DNA of 64,000 nt, taken from Candidatus Peregrinibacteria bacterium UBA1369 (GTDB lineage: Bacteria; Patescibacteriota; Gracilibacteria; UBA1369). This document shows, piece after piece, positions 51,979 to 58,683 of this stretch. Where the stretch lies: positions 8,644-72,643 of the forward strand of contig DBRL01000017.1 in NCBI GenBank assembly GCA_002305925.1, given 5' to 3'. Within the stretch, counting starts at the first letter, position 1; each line of letters starts with the position of its first letter. The translations under genes and the position numbers were made by a program. The notes below the pieces were generated by a model that saw only the letters and a program-made list of their open reading frames with translations, did not search any database and was not told the DNA's origin.

Positions 51979-52257
51979 ATGGGATTAGCCGAATGGTTTG
52001 CTCGTAAAACTAAGGTTGAGGGCAAACAGGATGGTAATAATAGTCCGGAAGGGCGTTTTGAAATCGGCGATGGGGCAGTTTCAGGTGTAAGGAATTTGCC
52101 GAGGAGTGTGCGTCCATACCGTGATGCCCCTTTGACGACATCTGATCTGACGCGTGCGGATCTGGAAAGAGTTTTAAATGGTTTGATGGAGAAGGGCATG
52201 GTTTCTACTTTTAATTGCGGTTTCAGCAGGGGTTTTCGCTGCTCGCTAAGGGTCTGA
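51979..52257 (+). CDS. Small hypothetical protein
   Basis: 92 residues, basic, soluble, starting MGLAEWFARKTKVEGK and containing LTTSDLTRADLERVLNGLMEKGM, which could be a short helix-turn-helix-like segment, and two Cys-containing turns near the end. I do not recognise it. The AT-rich upstream region (51950-51978) suits a promoter, but no clear pair of hexamers is seen. It converges on the small membrane protein at 52286. Confidence 0.45.
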   Translation: MGLAEWFARKTKVEGKQDGNNSPEGRFEIGDGAVSGVRNLPRSVRPYRDAPLTTSDLTRADLERVLNGLMEKGMVSTFNCGFSRGFRCSLRV

Positions 52258-52285
52258 GGGGGGTAGTAATTTTTTTCTAAACTTA

Positions 52286-52561
52286 TTATTTCCGCTTTTT
52301 ATTTTTCAGGTTTTGCCAGACAGATTTTAAAAAGGGCAATGAAAGTGTCGATAAGATGAATCCAAGTGTGGGAACAATTGCGTTAACAAAAGGATTTGGC
52401 AGGGCGGCACTGAAGAAAAAAAGTACGATTACTATGTATGTCAGGAAAGCAATGATTATTTTCCTTGAGAGGCTTGTCTCCCAAGCTTTATCCGCTTCAA
52501 CTCTTTCATTGCGTCTTTTGATTGCTTCGATTTCCTTTATTAATTCTTCCGTTGTGGTCAT
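52286..52561 (-). CDS. Small membrane protein with coiled-coil N-terminus and two helices
   Basis: 91 residues from the ATG at 52561. A charged helical N-terminus (EELIKEIEAIKRRNERVEADKAWETS) precedes two hydrophobic segments (about 35-55 and 58-78) and a basic C-terminus (NLKNKKRK). I have the impression that this pattern (ERVEADKAWETS, NPFVNAIVPTLGF) recurs in Patescibacteria; its role is unknown. It lies directly after the second attC-like site, so it may be the third cassette or the old flank of the array. Confidence 0.6.
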   Translation of the reverse strand: MTTTEELIKEIEAIKRRNERVEADKAWETSLSRKIIIAFLTYIVIVLFFFSAALPNPFVNAIVPTLGFILSTLSLPFLKSVWQNLKNKKRK

Positions 52562-52660
52562 ATTCAATTAAATTTTTAGCTAAATCTGGAACTTTTTCCC
52601 ATAACAATTATTGTTAAAGAGGAAGTATGTTAACACAAAATGGAAAAAAAGAAATGATTT

Positions 52661-52718
52661 TTTCATATAACGTTCGCGTGTATGCGATGTGCGTCAGTAT
52701 GTAGTATACACGCTGTTA
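52661..52718 (-). repeat. attC-like site 2 (downstream of cassette 2)
   Basis: On the minus strand: TAAC (R''), one base, GCGTGTAT (L''), a 22-nt spacer, ATACACGC (L'), a 4-nt spacer, then GTTATATGA (R'). The inner stem is 8 bp and perfect, and TAAC/GTTA pairs outside it with unequal spacers, as in attC sites. Confidence 0.6.
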
Positions 52719-52741
52719 ATGATGTATTATTTCAATTAATT

Positions 52742-53371
52742 TTACATCTCTAATTTTACGAGACCTTCTTTGTCGGCGGTTTTCAGATAACCAATGTATT
52801 TATCCAGTACAGGGGTTTTAAAAGACAAAGGGGTTTCCGGTTCTGAAAAAGTAATCGTTGTTTTATAGAGCTTGTCGCTGATTTGTTTTTTAGCGATACT
52901 CTTGTCGATATCACCTGAAAGGATGATTTTTTCGAGCTTAATTGAAGAATCTAAAATATTTTGGTCAAAAATTTCGAAGTTTTTAACAAGCACAACCCTT
53001 TCGGATAAATCGGGCAAGGTTTTTAATGCTTCCACGTATAAATCGCCATCGCCACTTTTTAAAATAATAGCTTGATAATTCTGTGCCTCGGTCAACATCT
53101 CTTTATGCTCTGCAAAAAATATTTTAGATTCCATTCCTTTGGTCTGCTCGAAAAAATTATCCTTGGCCATTGGATAAGCAGTAACGAATAATATTTTGGA
53201 GCCTTGCAGAAACAAATCAGCAACAAGGGTTACCGTTAACTGCGAACCGCCCTGTTTTTCTTTGTAATGCACGAGACAAGGAAGGCCGTCCTCGCCAAGA
53301 TGAAATCCTTCGTCGTTTAGTAGAATTTTGTAAGCCACAAAATTTGATTGAAATAATATTTCATATAACAT
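52742..53371 (-). CDS. Cassette 2 gene: unknown protein
   Basis: 209 residues from the ATG at 53371, whose G is the G of the cassette boundary box GTTATATGA. The product therefore begins MLYEILFQS across the recombination junction. The open frame extends 21 codons further into the attC-like palindrome, but that part is unlikely to be real. The protein is soluble with alternating strands and helices (VTLVADLFLQGSKILFVTAYP, QAIILKSGDGDLYVEAL, RVVLVKNFEIFD), suggesting a Rossmann-like or P-loop-derived fold without a visible Walker A. Function unknown. Base composition is A/T-rich compared with core genes. Confidence 0.55.
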   Translation of the reverse strand: MLYEILFQSNFVAYKILLNDEGFHLGEDGLPCLVHYKEKQGGSQLTVTLVADLFLQGSKILFVTAYPMAKDNFFEQTKGMESKIFFAEHKEMLTEAQNYQAIILKSGDGDLYVEALKTLPDLSERVVLVKNFEIFDQNILDSSIKLEKIILSGDIDKSIAKKQISDKLYKTTITFSEPETPLSFKTPVLDKYIGYLKTADKEGLVKLEM

Positions 53372-53460
53372 CTGGGATAAAAGAAGTTTTCGGAGTGAAA
53401 CGGAGAAAATTTGGGAAAATTGCGAGCCGAGCAATTTTCCTTTTATCCCTTGTTATATGA
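53362..53460 (-). repeat. attC-like site 1 (downstream of the nucleotidyltransferase cassette)
   Basis: A 99-nt imperfect palindrome. Outer arms TCATATAAC/GTTATATGA (9 bp, 53452-53460 with 53362-53370), then GGGATAAAAG/CTTTTATCCC (10 bp, 53375-53384 with 53440-53449), with unequal spacers (2 and 4 nt). Inside, GGAAAATTGC/GCAATTTTCC (53414-53423 with 53431-53440) makes a separate 10-bp hairpin. The order R''-L''-variable-L'-R' is that of attC. Confidence 0.65.
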
Positions 53461-53518
53461 CCCGAACGAAACGAAGTGTAGTGAGAGCGCAGCGTGGTGC
53501 GGAGTGAAACGGAGCAAG

Positions 53519-53532
53519 TTGGTTTATCTGGC
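53519..53532. repeat. Left arm of a 14-bp inverted repeat bracketing the nucleotidyltransferase gene
   Basis: TTGGTTTATCTGGC here is the exact reverse complement of 54354-54367. It lies directly behind the gene's stop codon (minus strand), next to GTCCAAC, which fits the canonical R box RYYYAAC. Confidence 0.75.
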
Positions 53533-53540
53533 GTCCAACA

Positions 53541-54314
53541 CTATTGAGCAGGACTTTTGATTTTCCAGCCATCAATATTGAATCCACCCATTTTATCAAG
53601 AACATGATTTGTTAATTTTTGATACTCTTTTATCATTTTAGATTTATCTTTAATATTGATGGCGTTCACATACATTTTTACAAATTCATCGTCTGGGAAA
53701 TTGCTTACATGATATTTTTTCTTGTCTTTTTCATTTACAAGAAAACGTCTTAATTTATGTACAGGCATAGAATCAAATTGCAAAAATTTCGCATAAGTTT
53801 CAAACAAATCATTTAAGTCATTATAGAAAACAAAAAAGAATTCTTCACTATCTGATTCAAAAACTTCTTCTAAATTATCGAGCATATCCCAAATATGATA
53901 TTTTGCCAATTCAATTTGAATTTTGTTTTGCTTAGGATATTTTTTGACAAGATATTTTCTAGAATCTTTTATTAATTGCTTTAACTCTCCTGTCTTGTCA
54001 AAAAGCACTTTTCCTGTGCAAAACATATGAGCATTAATTCTTCTTCTTTGCTTATAATCCTCTTCAGCATATTCATAATGCTTTTTTGCGGGATTGGCAA
54101 AATATTCAATCAAAATTCCATCGATAATTTCATTACCTCTTTCCCTCCAAGAAGTTTTTGAATCTAAAATAATATGAATATCAATATCCGAATGTTTGCT
54201 GGGATTTCCTGTAATAAAACTTCCGCAAACAATCGCACCTGTTACTTCTTTTTTGTTTTCCCACTTTTTAAGAAATTTTTGCAAAGCAATTTCCCATTTT
54301 TCCATCTTAATCAT
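53541..54314 (-). CDS. Cassette 1 gene: nucleotidyltransferase-domain protein
   Basis: 257 residues. The polymerase-beta-type nucleotidyltransferase motif is CGSFITGNPSKHSDIDIHII (GS...DxD, about 31-50), with a possible third acid in LIEYF. The rest is helical and charged and may bind substrate. Relatives include aminoglycoside- and lincosamide-type nucleotidyltransferases, a class also common in integron cassettes, as well as toxin-antitoxin MNT proteins; the substrate cannot be read from sequence. The gene is clearly A/T-rich and Lys/Ile-rich, unlike its neighbours, which suggests transfer. It is flanked by 14-bp inverted repeats and cassette boxes. Confidence 0.8.
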   Translation of the reverse strand: MIKMEKWEIALQKFLKKWENKKEVTGAIVCGSFITGNPSKHSDIDIHIILDSKTSWRERGNEIIDGILIEYFANPAKKHYEYAEEDYKQRRRINAHMFCTGKVLFDKTGELKQLIKDSRKYLVKKYPKQNKIQIELAKYHIWDMLDNLEEVFESDSEEFFFVFYNDLNDLFETYAKFLQFDSMPVHKLRRFLVNEKDKKKYHVSNFPDDEFVKMYVNAINIKDKSKMIKEYQKLTNHVLDKMGGFNIDGWKIKSPAQ

Positions 54315-54353
54315 AAGTCCTGCTTTTAAATATATAAATGTTTTTACGCATTA

Positions 54354-54367
54354 GCCAGATAAACCAA
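54354..54367. repeat. Right arm of the 14-bp inverted repeat
   Basis: GCCAGATAAACCAA is the reverse complement of 53519-53532 and sits next to the cassette boundary box TTTCATATAAC (54368-54378). A 5-bp hairpin TCCCC/GGGGA follows directly (54379-54391). Confidence 0.75.
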
Positions 54368-54378
54368 TTTCATATAAC

Positions 54379-54730
54379 TCCCCGCAGGGGAGGTGTTTGT
54401 GGGATAGAGAGGGCTGTGGCTATTCTAGGCGAAATGTGTGTGGAGGGGAAGAGGAGGCGGGGAGTTGGTGGGATTTGAGGGGAGGGAAGATGGTGGCGAT
54501 TGAGGTTAGGTGAGCTTTGGCTGGGTATGGTGGGGGGCGGTGACATGGGATACGCTCAGGTTGGGCATGGTGGGAGAGGCGAGACAAGCCCAGGTTAGGC
54601 CTGGTGGGATTCGGCTTGGCTTGGATCGTTCGCTCTGGTCATGGTAGGTAGGGGGCATGATGCAAAGTAGGTTTTTTCAGGTTCTGTTCAGAAACGACCT
54701 GTAGGCTTTGGCTGTGCTTATTTGTATTTC
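54379..54730. other. G-rich spacer between cassette array and recombinase gene, with three 17-nt direct repeats (candidate attI region)
   Basis: About 350 nt without a gene, with a strong excess of G on the plus strand. Three related repeats (consensus GGYTRGGYMTGGTGGGR) start at about 54519, 54559 and 54593. Integron attI sites lie at this position and carry integrase-binding direct repeats; the match in function is inference. No clear promoter hexamers are seen for the recombinase. Confidence 0.4.
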
Positions 54731-55549
54731 ATGCATATACCGATTTATTTAAAGAAGGCATCGGATGAGATCAGGCTGCGTGGTTACAGCGACAAGACGC
54801 TTAAGTCCTACACCGCCTGTCTGCGCGATTATCTGGAAAGTGTGCCTCACGCCATTAATTGGGCCAATGAACGGGCTATCAAGTCCTATCTTTTGGCCAA
54901 GCACGATCAGGGCTATTCGCCCCAGACCGTCAATCTCTATCTCAACGCCATCAAGTTTTTTTACCGTTATGTGGTGATGCGGAAATTTCCCTCAGGCATT
55001 GCTTTTGCCAAGAAAACGCAGAAAATTCCCGTCGTTTTTGAGCACGCGGAAATTATTATCCTGCTGCGCAATATCAAGAACCTCAAGCATCAGTTGATGA
55101 TTTCCCTGGCCTATGGCGCCGGTCTGCGGGTTAGCGAACTGGTCAGTCTCAAGTTGCGCGATATAGACTTTAATTCGAAAACAATTCGTATAACCAGGGG
55201 AAAAGGTGGGAAACAGCGAAATACTTTGTTGCCAGAAAAGCTGATAGTTCATCTAAAAAGATATTGCCTTGGAAAATCCTATGGGGACCTGGTCTTTGAA
55301 AGCGAAAGAGGTGGCAAAATGACAACGCGGACGGCGCAAATGGTCTTTGCCAGAGCGCTAAAGCGGTCGGGGATTGCCAAGCCGGCGAGTCTTCATTCTC
55401 TGCGGCACAGTTTTGCCACGCATCTTTTGCAGTCCGGGGTCAGTATTCGTTATGTGCAGGAGTTGTTGGGGCACAGCAGCATCAAAACCACCCAGCTTTA
55501 TACCAAAGTACATGCGGCTGACCTGGTCAGTATCAAAAGCCCTTTGTAG
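54731..55549 (+). CDS. Tyrosine recombinase (Xer/integron-integrase-like)
   Basis: 272 residues from the ATG at 54731. An N-terminal SAM-like DNA-binding domain (about 1-95, RLRGYSDKTLKSYTACLRDYL) is followed by the catalytic domain with Arg133 (GAGLRVSEL), Lys in the beta hairpin (GKGGKQR), His222-x-x-Arg225 (HSLRHSF), His248 (LLGHSS) and Tyr257 (TTQLYTKV). It ends in IKSPL. The insert between the hairpin and the HxxR region that marks classical IntI is absent, so by sequence it is Xer-like. Its 5' end faces the cassette array and it overlaps the convergent rRNA methyltransferase gene by 17 nt. Confidence 0.93.
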   Translation: MHIPIYLKKASDEIRLRGYSDKTLKSYTACLRDYLESVPHAINWANERAIKSYLLAKHDQGYSPQTVNLYLNAIKFFYRYVVMRKFPSGIAFAKKTQKIPVVFEHAEIIILLRNIKNLKHQLMISLAYGAGLRVSELVSLKLRDIDFNSKTIRITRGKGGKQRNTLLPEKLIVHLKRYCLGKSYGDLVFESERGGKMTTRTAQMVFARALKRSGIAKPASLHSLRHSFATHLLQSGVSIRYVQELLGHSSIKTTQLYTKVHAADLVSIKSPL

Positions 55550-56729
55550 AATTGGCCGAGTTGATGCCGGGTGAAGTCGGATATTGATACAGATAGCACT
55601 TGATGTTCCCGTTGAAGAGCTTGCGGTTTTTGGCGGCGCGGGCGCCGAAGAGCAGTTCGAAGTGGGTGTCGGGAGTGATGATATAGAGCGAGCTGTCGCT
55701 GGTCTGGCGGAATTTTTCGCCCAGGTCGCGGTAGATGGCGGCGGCTTCCTCGGCGGTGGCCAGGCGTTCGCCGTAGGGCGGATTGGTGATGATGGTGACA
55801 TTTTCCATGCGCGCGAAGTCCAGTGTGCGGAAGTCATTTTTGGCGAAATGCAAAACCTTTTCCAGACCGGCGCGGGTGGAATTGGCCTGGGCGATTTTTA
55901 CCGAGAGCGCGTCAATGTCATAGCCGTAAATCTGCAGCCGTGGGGTGGGGGCAGAGGAGTCAGGGGTGTCGAGCAAACTTTGGCTGGCGGCTTGATAGCG
56001 CAGGGCGCGCAGATCCAGCGCCTGGTACTCCGGCCAGCTGTCGAAGGCAAATTGGCGGTTCACCCCCGGGGCGATATTGAGCGCGATCATGGCGGCTTCG
56101 ATCAGGATGGTGCCGCTGCCGCAAAAGGGGTCGATCAGGGTGCGGGGTTTGGCGTCTTGTGCTGTTGGCAGCCAATCGGAGAGCAAAACCATGGCTGCGG
56201 CCAGGGTTTCTTTGATTGGGGCCTGGTTTGATTCGGTGCGGTAGCCGCGTTTGTGCAGGCTTTCGCCGCTCGAGTCCAGGCTGAGCGTGCAGATGTCGTT
56301 GTGGAAGCGGGTCATGATCGAGTAGGTCGGGCCGGTTTCGGGGATTTGTGCCTGGCCGGGATGGCGGGGCTGCAGTTTTTTGACGATGCTTTTTTTGACG
56401 ATGCTCTGTATGGCCGGTTCATTGTGCAGCGCGCTTCTGGTGGTGGTGCAGAGGACGGGGAAGGAGGCGCCGGGGGGGAGAATTCCAGGCCAGTTCAGGG
56501 CATTGGACTGGTCGAAAAGTTCGTCAAAGGTCCGGGCGGGGAATTCGGCCAGGCGGATGTGGACGCGGTCGGCGGTGCGCAGCCAGAGATTGGCGCGGAC
56601 CAGATCGGCCGCCTCACCCTGAAAGGTCACCCGCCCGTCCTCGGTTTTGTCCACCCAGAGGCCCAGCCGTTTGATTTCCTGATAGACCAGTTTTTCCAGT
56701 CCAAAGGCGCAGGTGGCGATCAGTTGCAT
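55533..56729 (-). CDS. rlmL: THUMP-domain class I rRNA methyltransferase (RlmL/YpsC-like)
   Basis: 398 residues: an N-terminal ferredoxin-like/THUMP region (about 1-165, MQLIATCAFGLEKLVYQEI at the start) and a methyltransferase domain with LIDPFCGSGTILIEAAM (motif I, about 197-213), a strand-2 acidic residue in YGYDIDA, and the N6/N2-type catalytic NPPYGER (about 317-323). It probably methylates 23S rRNA guanosine. Its first 24 bases form part of a 34-bp direct repeat whose other copy lies 3.4 kb away, so an island was inserted at the start of this gene without destroying it. Confidence 0.9.
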   Translation of the reverse strand: MQLIATCAFGLEKLVYQEIKRLGLWVDKTEDGRVTFQGEAADLVRANLWLRTADRVHIRLAEFPARTFDELFDQSNALNWPGILPPGASFPVLCTTTRSALHNEPAIQSIVKKSIVKKLQPRHPGQAQIPETGPTYSIMTRFHNDICTLSLDSSGESLHKRGYRTESNQAPIKETLAAAMVLLSDWLPTAQDAKPRTLIDPFCGSGTILIEAAMIALNIAPGVNRQFAFDSWPEYQALDLRALRYQAASQSLLDTPDSSAPTPRLQIYGYDIDALSVKIAQANSTRAGLEKVLHFAKNDFRTLDFARMENVTIITNPPYGERLATAEEAAAIYRDLGEKFRQTSDSSLYIITPDTHFELLFGARAAKNRKLFNGNIKCYLYQYPTSPGINSANSTKGF

Positions 56730-56738
56730 GGGAAAGGG
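56705..56738. repeat. 34-bp direct repeat, copy 1 (5' end of the methyltransferase gene)
   Basis: It begins AGGCGCAGGTGGCGATCAG and ends GCATGGGAAAGGG. It is identical to 60174-60207 in the same orientation. This copy contains the start codon of the intact rlmL-like gene. Confidence 0.9.
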
Positions 56739-56798
56739 GATTGTTTAGGCAGGCCGGGGTGCCCGAAATTACTGTTATGGTGTCAGAACTTGCGAGGA

Positions 56799-56827
56799 TT
56801 GGCAAGGCGAGAGGGGATATGTATGAT
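56799..56827 (+). promoter_or_regulatory. Promoter of the island operon
   Basis: TTGGCA (56799-56804), 17-nt spacer and TATGAT (56822-56827), 29 nt before the first ATG of the hydrolase gene. Confidence 0.5.
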
Positions 56828-56855
56828 GCTGGTGTTTATTAGTTAAGGTCTTTAT

Positions 56856-57644
56856 ATGATGGTTCAGCTCTTTTTGCAAAATGATCTAGCGGCTCATCTC
56901 TACTATTCATCGGAAGCGAGCACAGATGATTCTTCAATTTTAGTTGATAATTTGGTCATATTTTTCCCCGGACTGCCACAATTTGTTGATAAACGGTTTT
57001 TTCAGGATAAAGTACTAAAGAACACGGCTTATTTGTCAGTTTACTATTATGGCACTTGGTTAAGCGGTGAGACGTTTACGCCGGATACAGCTAGAAAGAC
57101 AGTGAAAGACGCTATTGAGTTTGCCAGGGGAGGGAGGGGCCTTGCTACTTATAATTCAAAGTCATTTCATTGGAAATATAGAAAATTGCAGGTGTTGGGT
57201 TGCAGTTTTGCCGGAAATTCTATTATTACTTCTGGTATCAGTAAGGCTGATGTTGCCGGTATTGAATTATATAATCCGCTTATTTACCTGGAAAATGGGG
57301 ACAAAAGTCAGCTTCCGGCGTTTGATGGGGAGGCCTTTGATAATTTGAATAGGCAGTTTCTCCAATTTATGAGAAATGGTTATTGTAACGTTTTACGTGG
57401 TATCGATTCTGAAGTTTGGAATAATTATTTTTTTGGAAAAGACCCTGCTTCCAAAATAATGATTAGTGGTGATTTGCCACAAATAAAAATTTATCAAGGG
57501 CTCGATGACACTACGTTGAATCCGGCTTGGTCTAAATATTTCTGTGAGAGTAATAAATCGATTTGTGAGTATGTGGGAGTCGAAGGTGTGGGGCATGATT
57601 TTGTGAGTGCTTATAATATTATTAATAGAAATGGGAACAATTAA
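56856..57644 (+). CDS. Alpha/beta-hydrolase-like protein
   Basis: 262 residues, no signal peptide. Nucleophile elbow-like LGCSFAGNS with Ser117 (GxSxxG rather than GxSxG), a candidate acid in QGLDDTTLNPAW (Asp217/218) and His247 in GVGHDF stand in the order of an alpha/beta-hydrolase triad. An early strand LVIFFPGLPQ fits the oxyanion region. The substrate is unknown. It is the first gene of three overlapping genes in the island and overlaps the inositol-phosphate synthase start by 14 nt. Two adjacent ATGs (56856, 56859) could start it. Confidence 0.65.
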   Translation: MMVQLFLQNDLAAHLYYSSEASTDDSSILVDNLVIFFPGLPQFVDKRFFQDKVLKNTAYLSVYYYGTWLSGETFTPDTARKTVKDAIEFARGGRGLATYNSKSFHWKYRKLQVLGCSFAGNSIITSGISKADVAGIELYNPLIYLENGDKSQLPAFDGEAFDNLNRQFLQFMRNGYCNVLRGIDSEVWNNYFFGKDPASKIMISGDLPQIKIYQGLDDTTLNPAWSKYFCESNKSICEYVGVEGVGHDFVSAYNIINRNGNN

Positions 57645-58683
57645 CGTGGCGGTAGTTGGGTTGGGGAACTGTGCCGGTGCGCTTCTTGAGGGGTTGGAAT
57701 ATTATTCTGGTTCGGATAGAGAAAGAAGTGGTTTACTTTTTCCGGTCTTGGGTGGTTATGATTTGTCTGATATAGAAATTGTTTGTGCTTTTGACATATC
57801 TCAAAAGAAAATTGATAAAACAATCTCGCAAGCAGTTTATCAGTATCCCAACAATTTTAATCGAATTCTGAGTTATGAGATAAAAAACGATGGTCCGGTA
57901 TATCGGGGGCCAACTTTAGATGGAAATCCAACCCATTTGCAGATGTTTTTTGAAGAGGCGGTTGAGGTTCTGGCGGTTGATGTGGTGGATAAGTTAAAAT
58001 ATCATCAGGTAGATGTGGTGGTTAACCTTTTACCAACGGGGTCAAATGAAGCCACGGCGTTTTATGGAATGTGTGCGTTACAGGCACATTGTGCTTTTGT
58101 TAATTGTATTCCGTCGGTTTTTGTACAAGATGAGAAAATTCAGCATCTATTTGAGGACAAAGGTATTCCCATCGTTGGTGATGACATAAAGAGCCAGGTT
58201 GGGTCGACTATTATTCATAGAGCTGTGTTGAACATGTTGGCTGATCGTGGGGCTACAATCAGGAAATCTTCACAGATAAATATTGGTGGTAATACAGATT
58301 TTGCTAATTTTGTTCATAGAGCCCAGACGAAATTAGTTTCAAAATATAAGTCACTGAGACAATATTTGCCAGATGGAGTTCCAAATCATATTGGACATCA
58401 TTATGATGTCACTAAGGATGGTTATAAAAAAACCTTATTTGATATCGAATCTACTGTGTTTGGGGGGTCCAAGGTAAAGATTTTCGTTCAATTAGAAAGT
58501 GATGATAAGCCAAATTCAGCCGGTTCGATTATTGATTTGATTAGGATAGTGAAATATGAGAAAGATCACAATAGAGGAGGATGCGTTTTTGATGCATGTT
58601 CTTATTATAACAAGTCAGCTCCACGCCAATTGAAAGATTTCGAAGCATATGAAAGAGTTAAAAAACAATGGGGGTCAAATTAG
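57631..58683 (+). CDS. ino1: myo-Inositol-1-phosphate synthase
   Basis: This NAD-dependent enzyme isomerises glucose-6-P to inositol-1-P. From the ATG at 57631 the product is 350 residues, the size of archaeal/actinobacterial enzymes. Key motifs are VAVVGLGNCAGALLEGLEYY (NAD site), VVVNLLPTGSNEATAFY, CAFVNCIPSVFV, GDDIKSQVGSTIIHRAVLNML and NIGGNTDFANF. It sits inside the A/T-rich island, overlaps the hydrolase upstream (14 nt) and the nucleotidyltransferase downstream (35 nt), and is therefore probably co-translated with both. The enzyme is unexpected in a reduced genome of this type. Glucose-6-P could come from pgi activity. Confidence 0.92.
   Translation: MGTINVAVVGLGNCAGALLEGLEYYSGSDRERSGLLFPVLGGYDLSDIEIVCAFDISQKKIDKTISQAVYQYPNNFNRILSYEIKNDGPVYRGPTLDGNPTHLQMFFEEAVEVLAVDVVDKLKYHQVDVVVNLLPTGSNEATAFYGMCALQAHCAFVNCIPSVFVQDEKIQHLFEDKGIPIVGDDIKSQVGSTIIHRAVLNMLADRGATIRKSSQINIGGNTDFANFVHRAQTKLVSKYKSLRQYLPDGVPNHIGHHYDVTKDGYKKTLFDIESTVFGGSKVKIFVQLESDDKPNSAGSIIDLIRIVKYEKDHNRGGCVFDACSYYNKSAPRQLKDFEAYERVKKQWGSN

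Larger units (their letters stand above)
52661..54378. mobile_element. Integron-like gene cassette array (two cassettes, genes leftward)
   Basis: Three boxes reading GTTATATGA on the minus strand (TTTCATATAAC on plus) at 54378-54368, 53370-53360 and 52671-52661 divide the DNA into two units of about 1.0 and 0.7 kb. Each unit carries one A/T-rich minus-strand gene followed by an imperfect palindrome that ends in the next box. This is the layout of integron cassettes with attC sites. A tyrosine recombinase gene reads away from the array at 54731. The box deviates from the canonical GTTRRRY. Assignment by structure only. Confidence 0.6.

Noticed and set aside
53391..53516. Repeated CGGAGTGAAACGGAG near the attC-like site as a separate mobile element
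   Set aside because: Two copies (about 53393 and 53500) lie within the attC-like site and its flank. More likely a duplicated part of an older attachment site than an element of its own.
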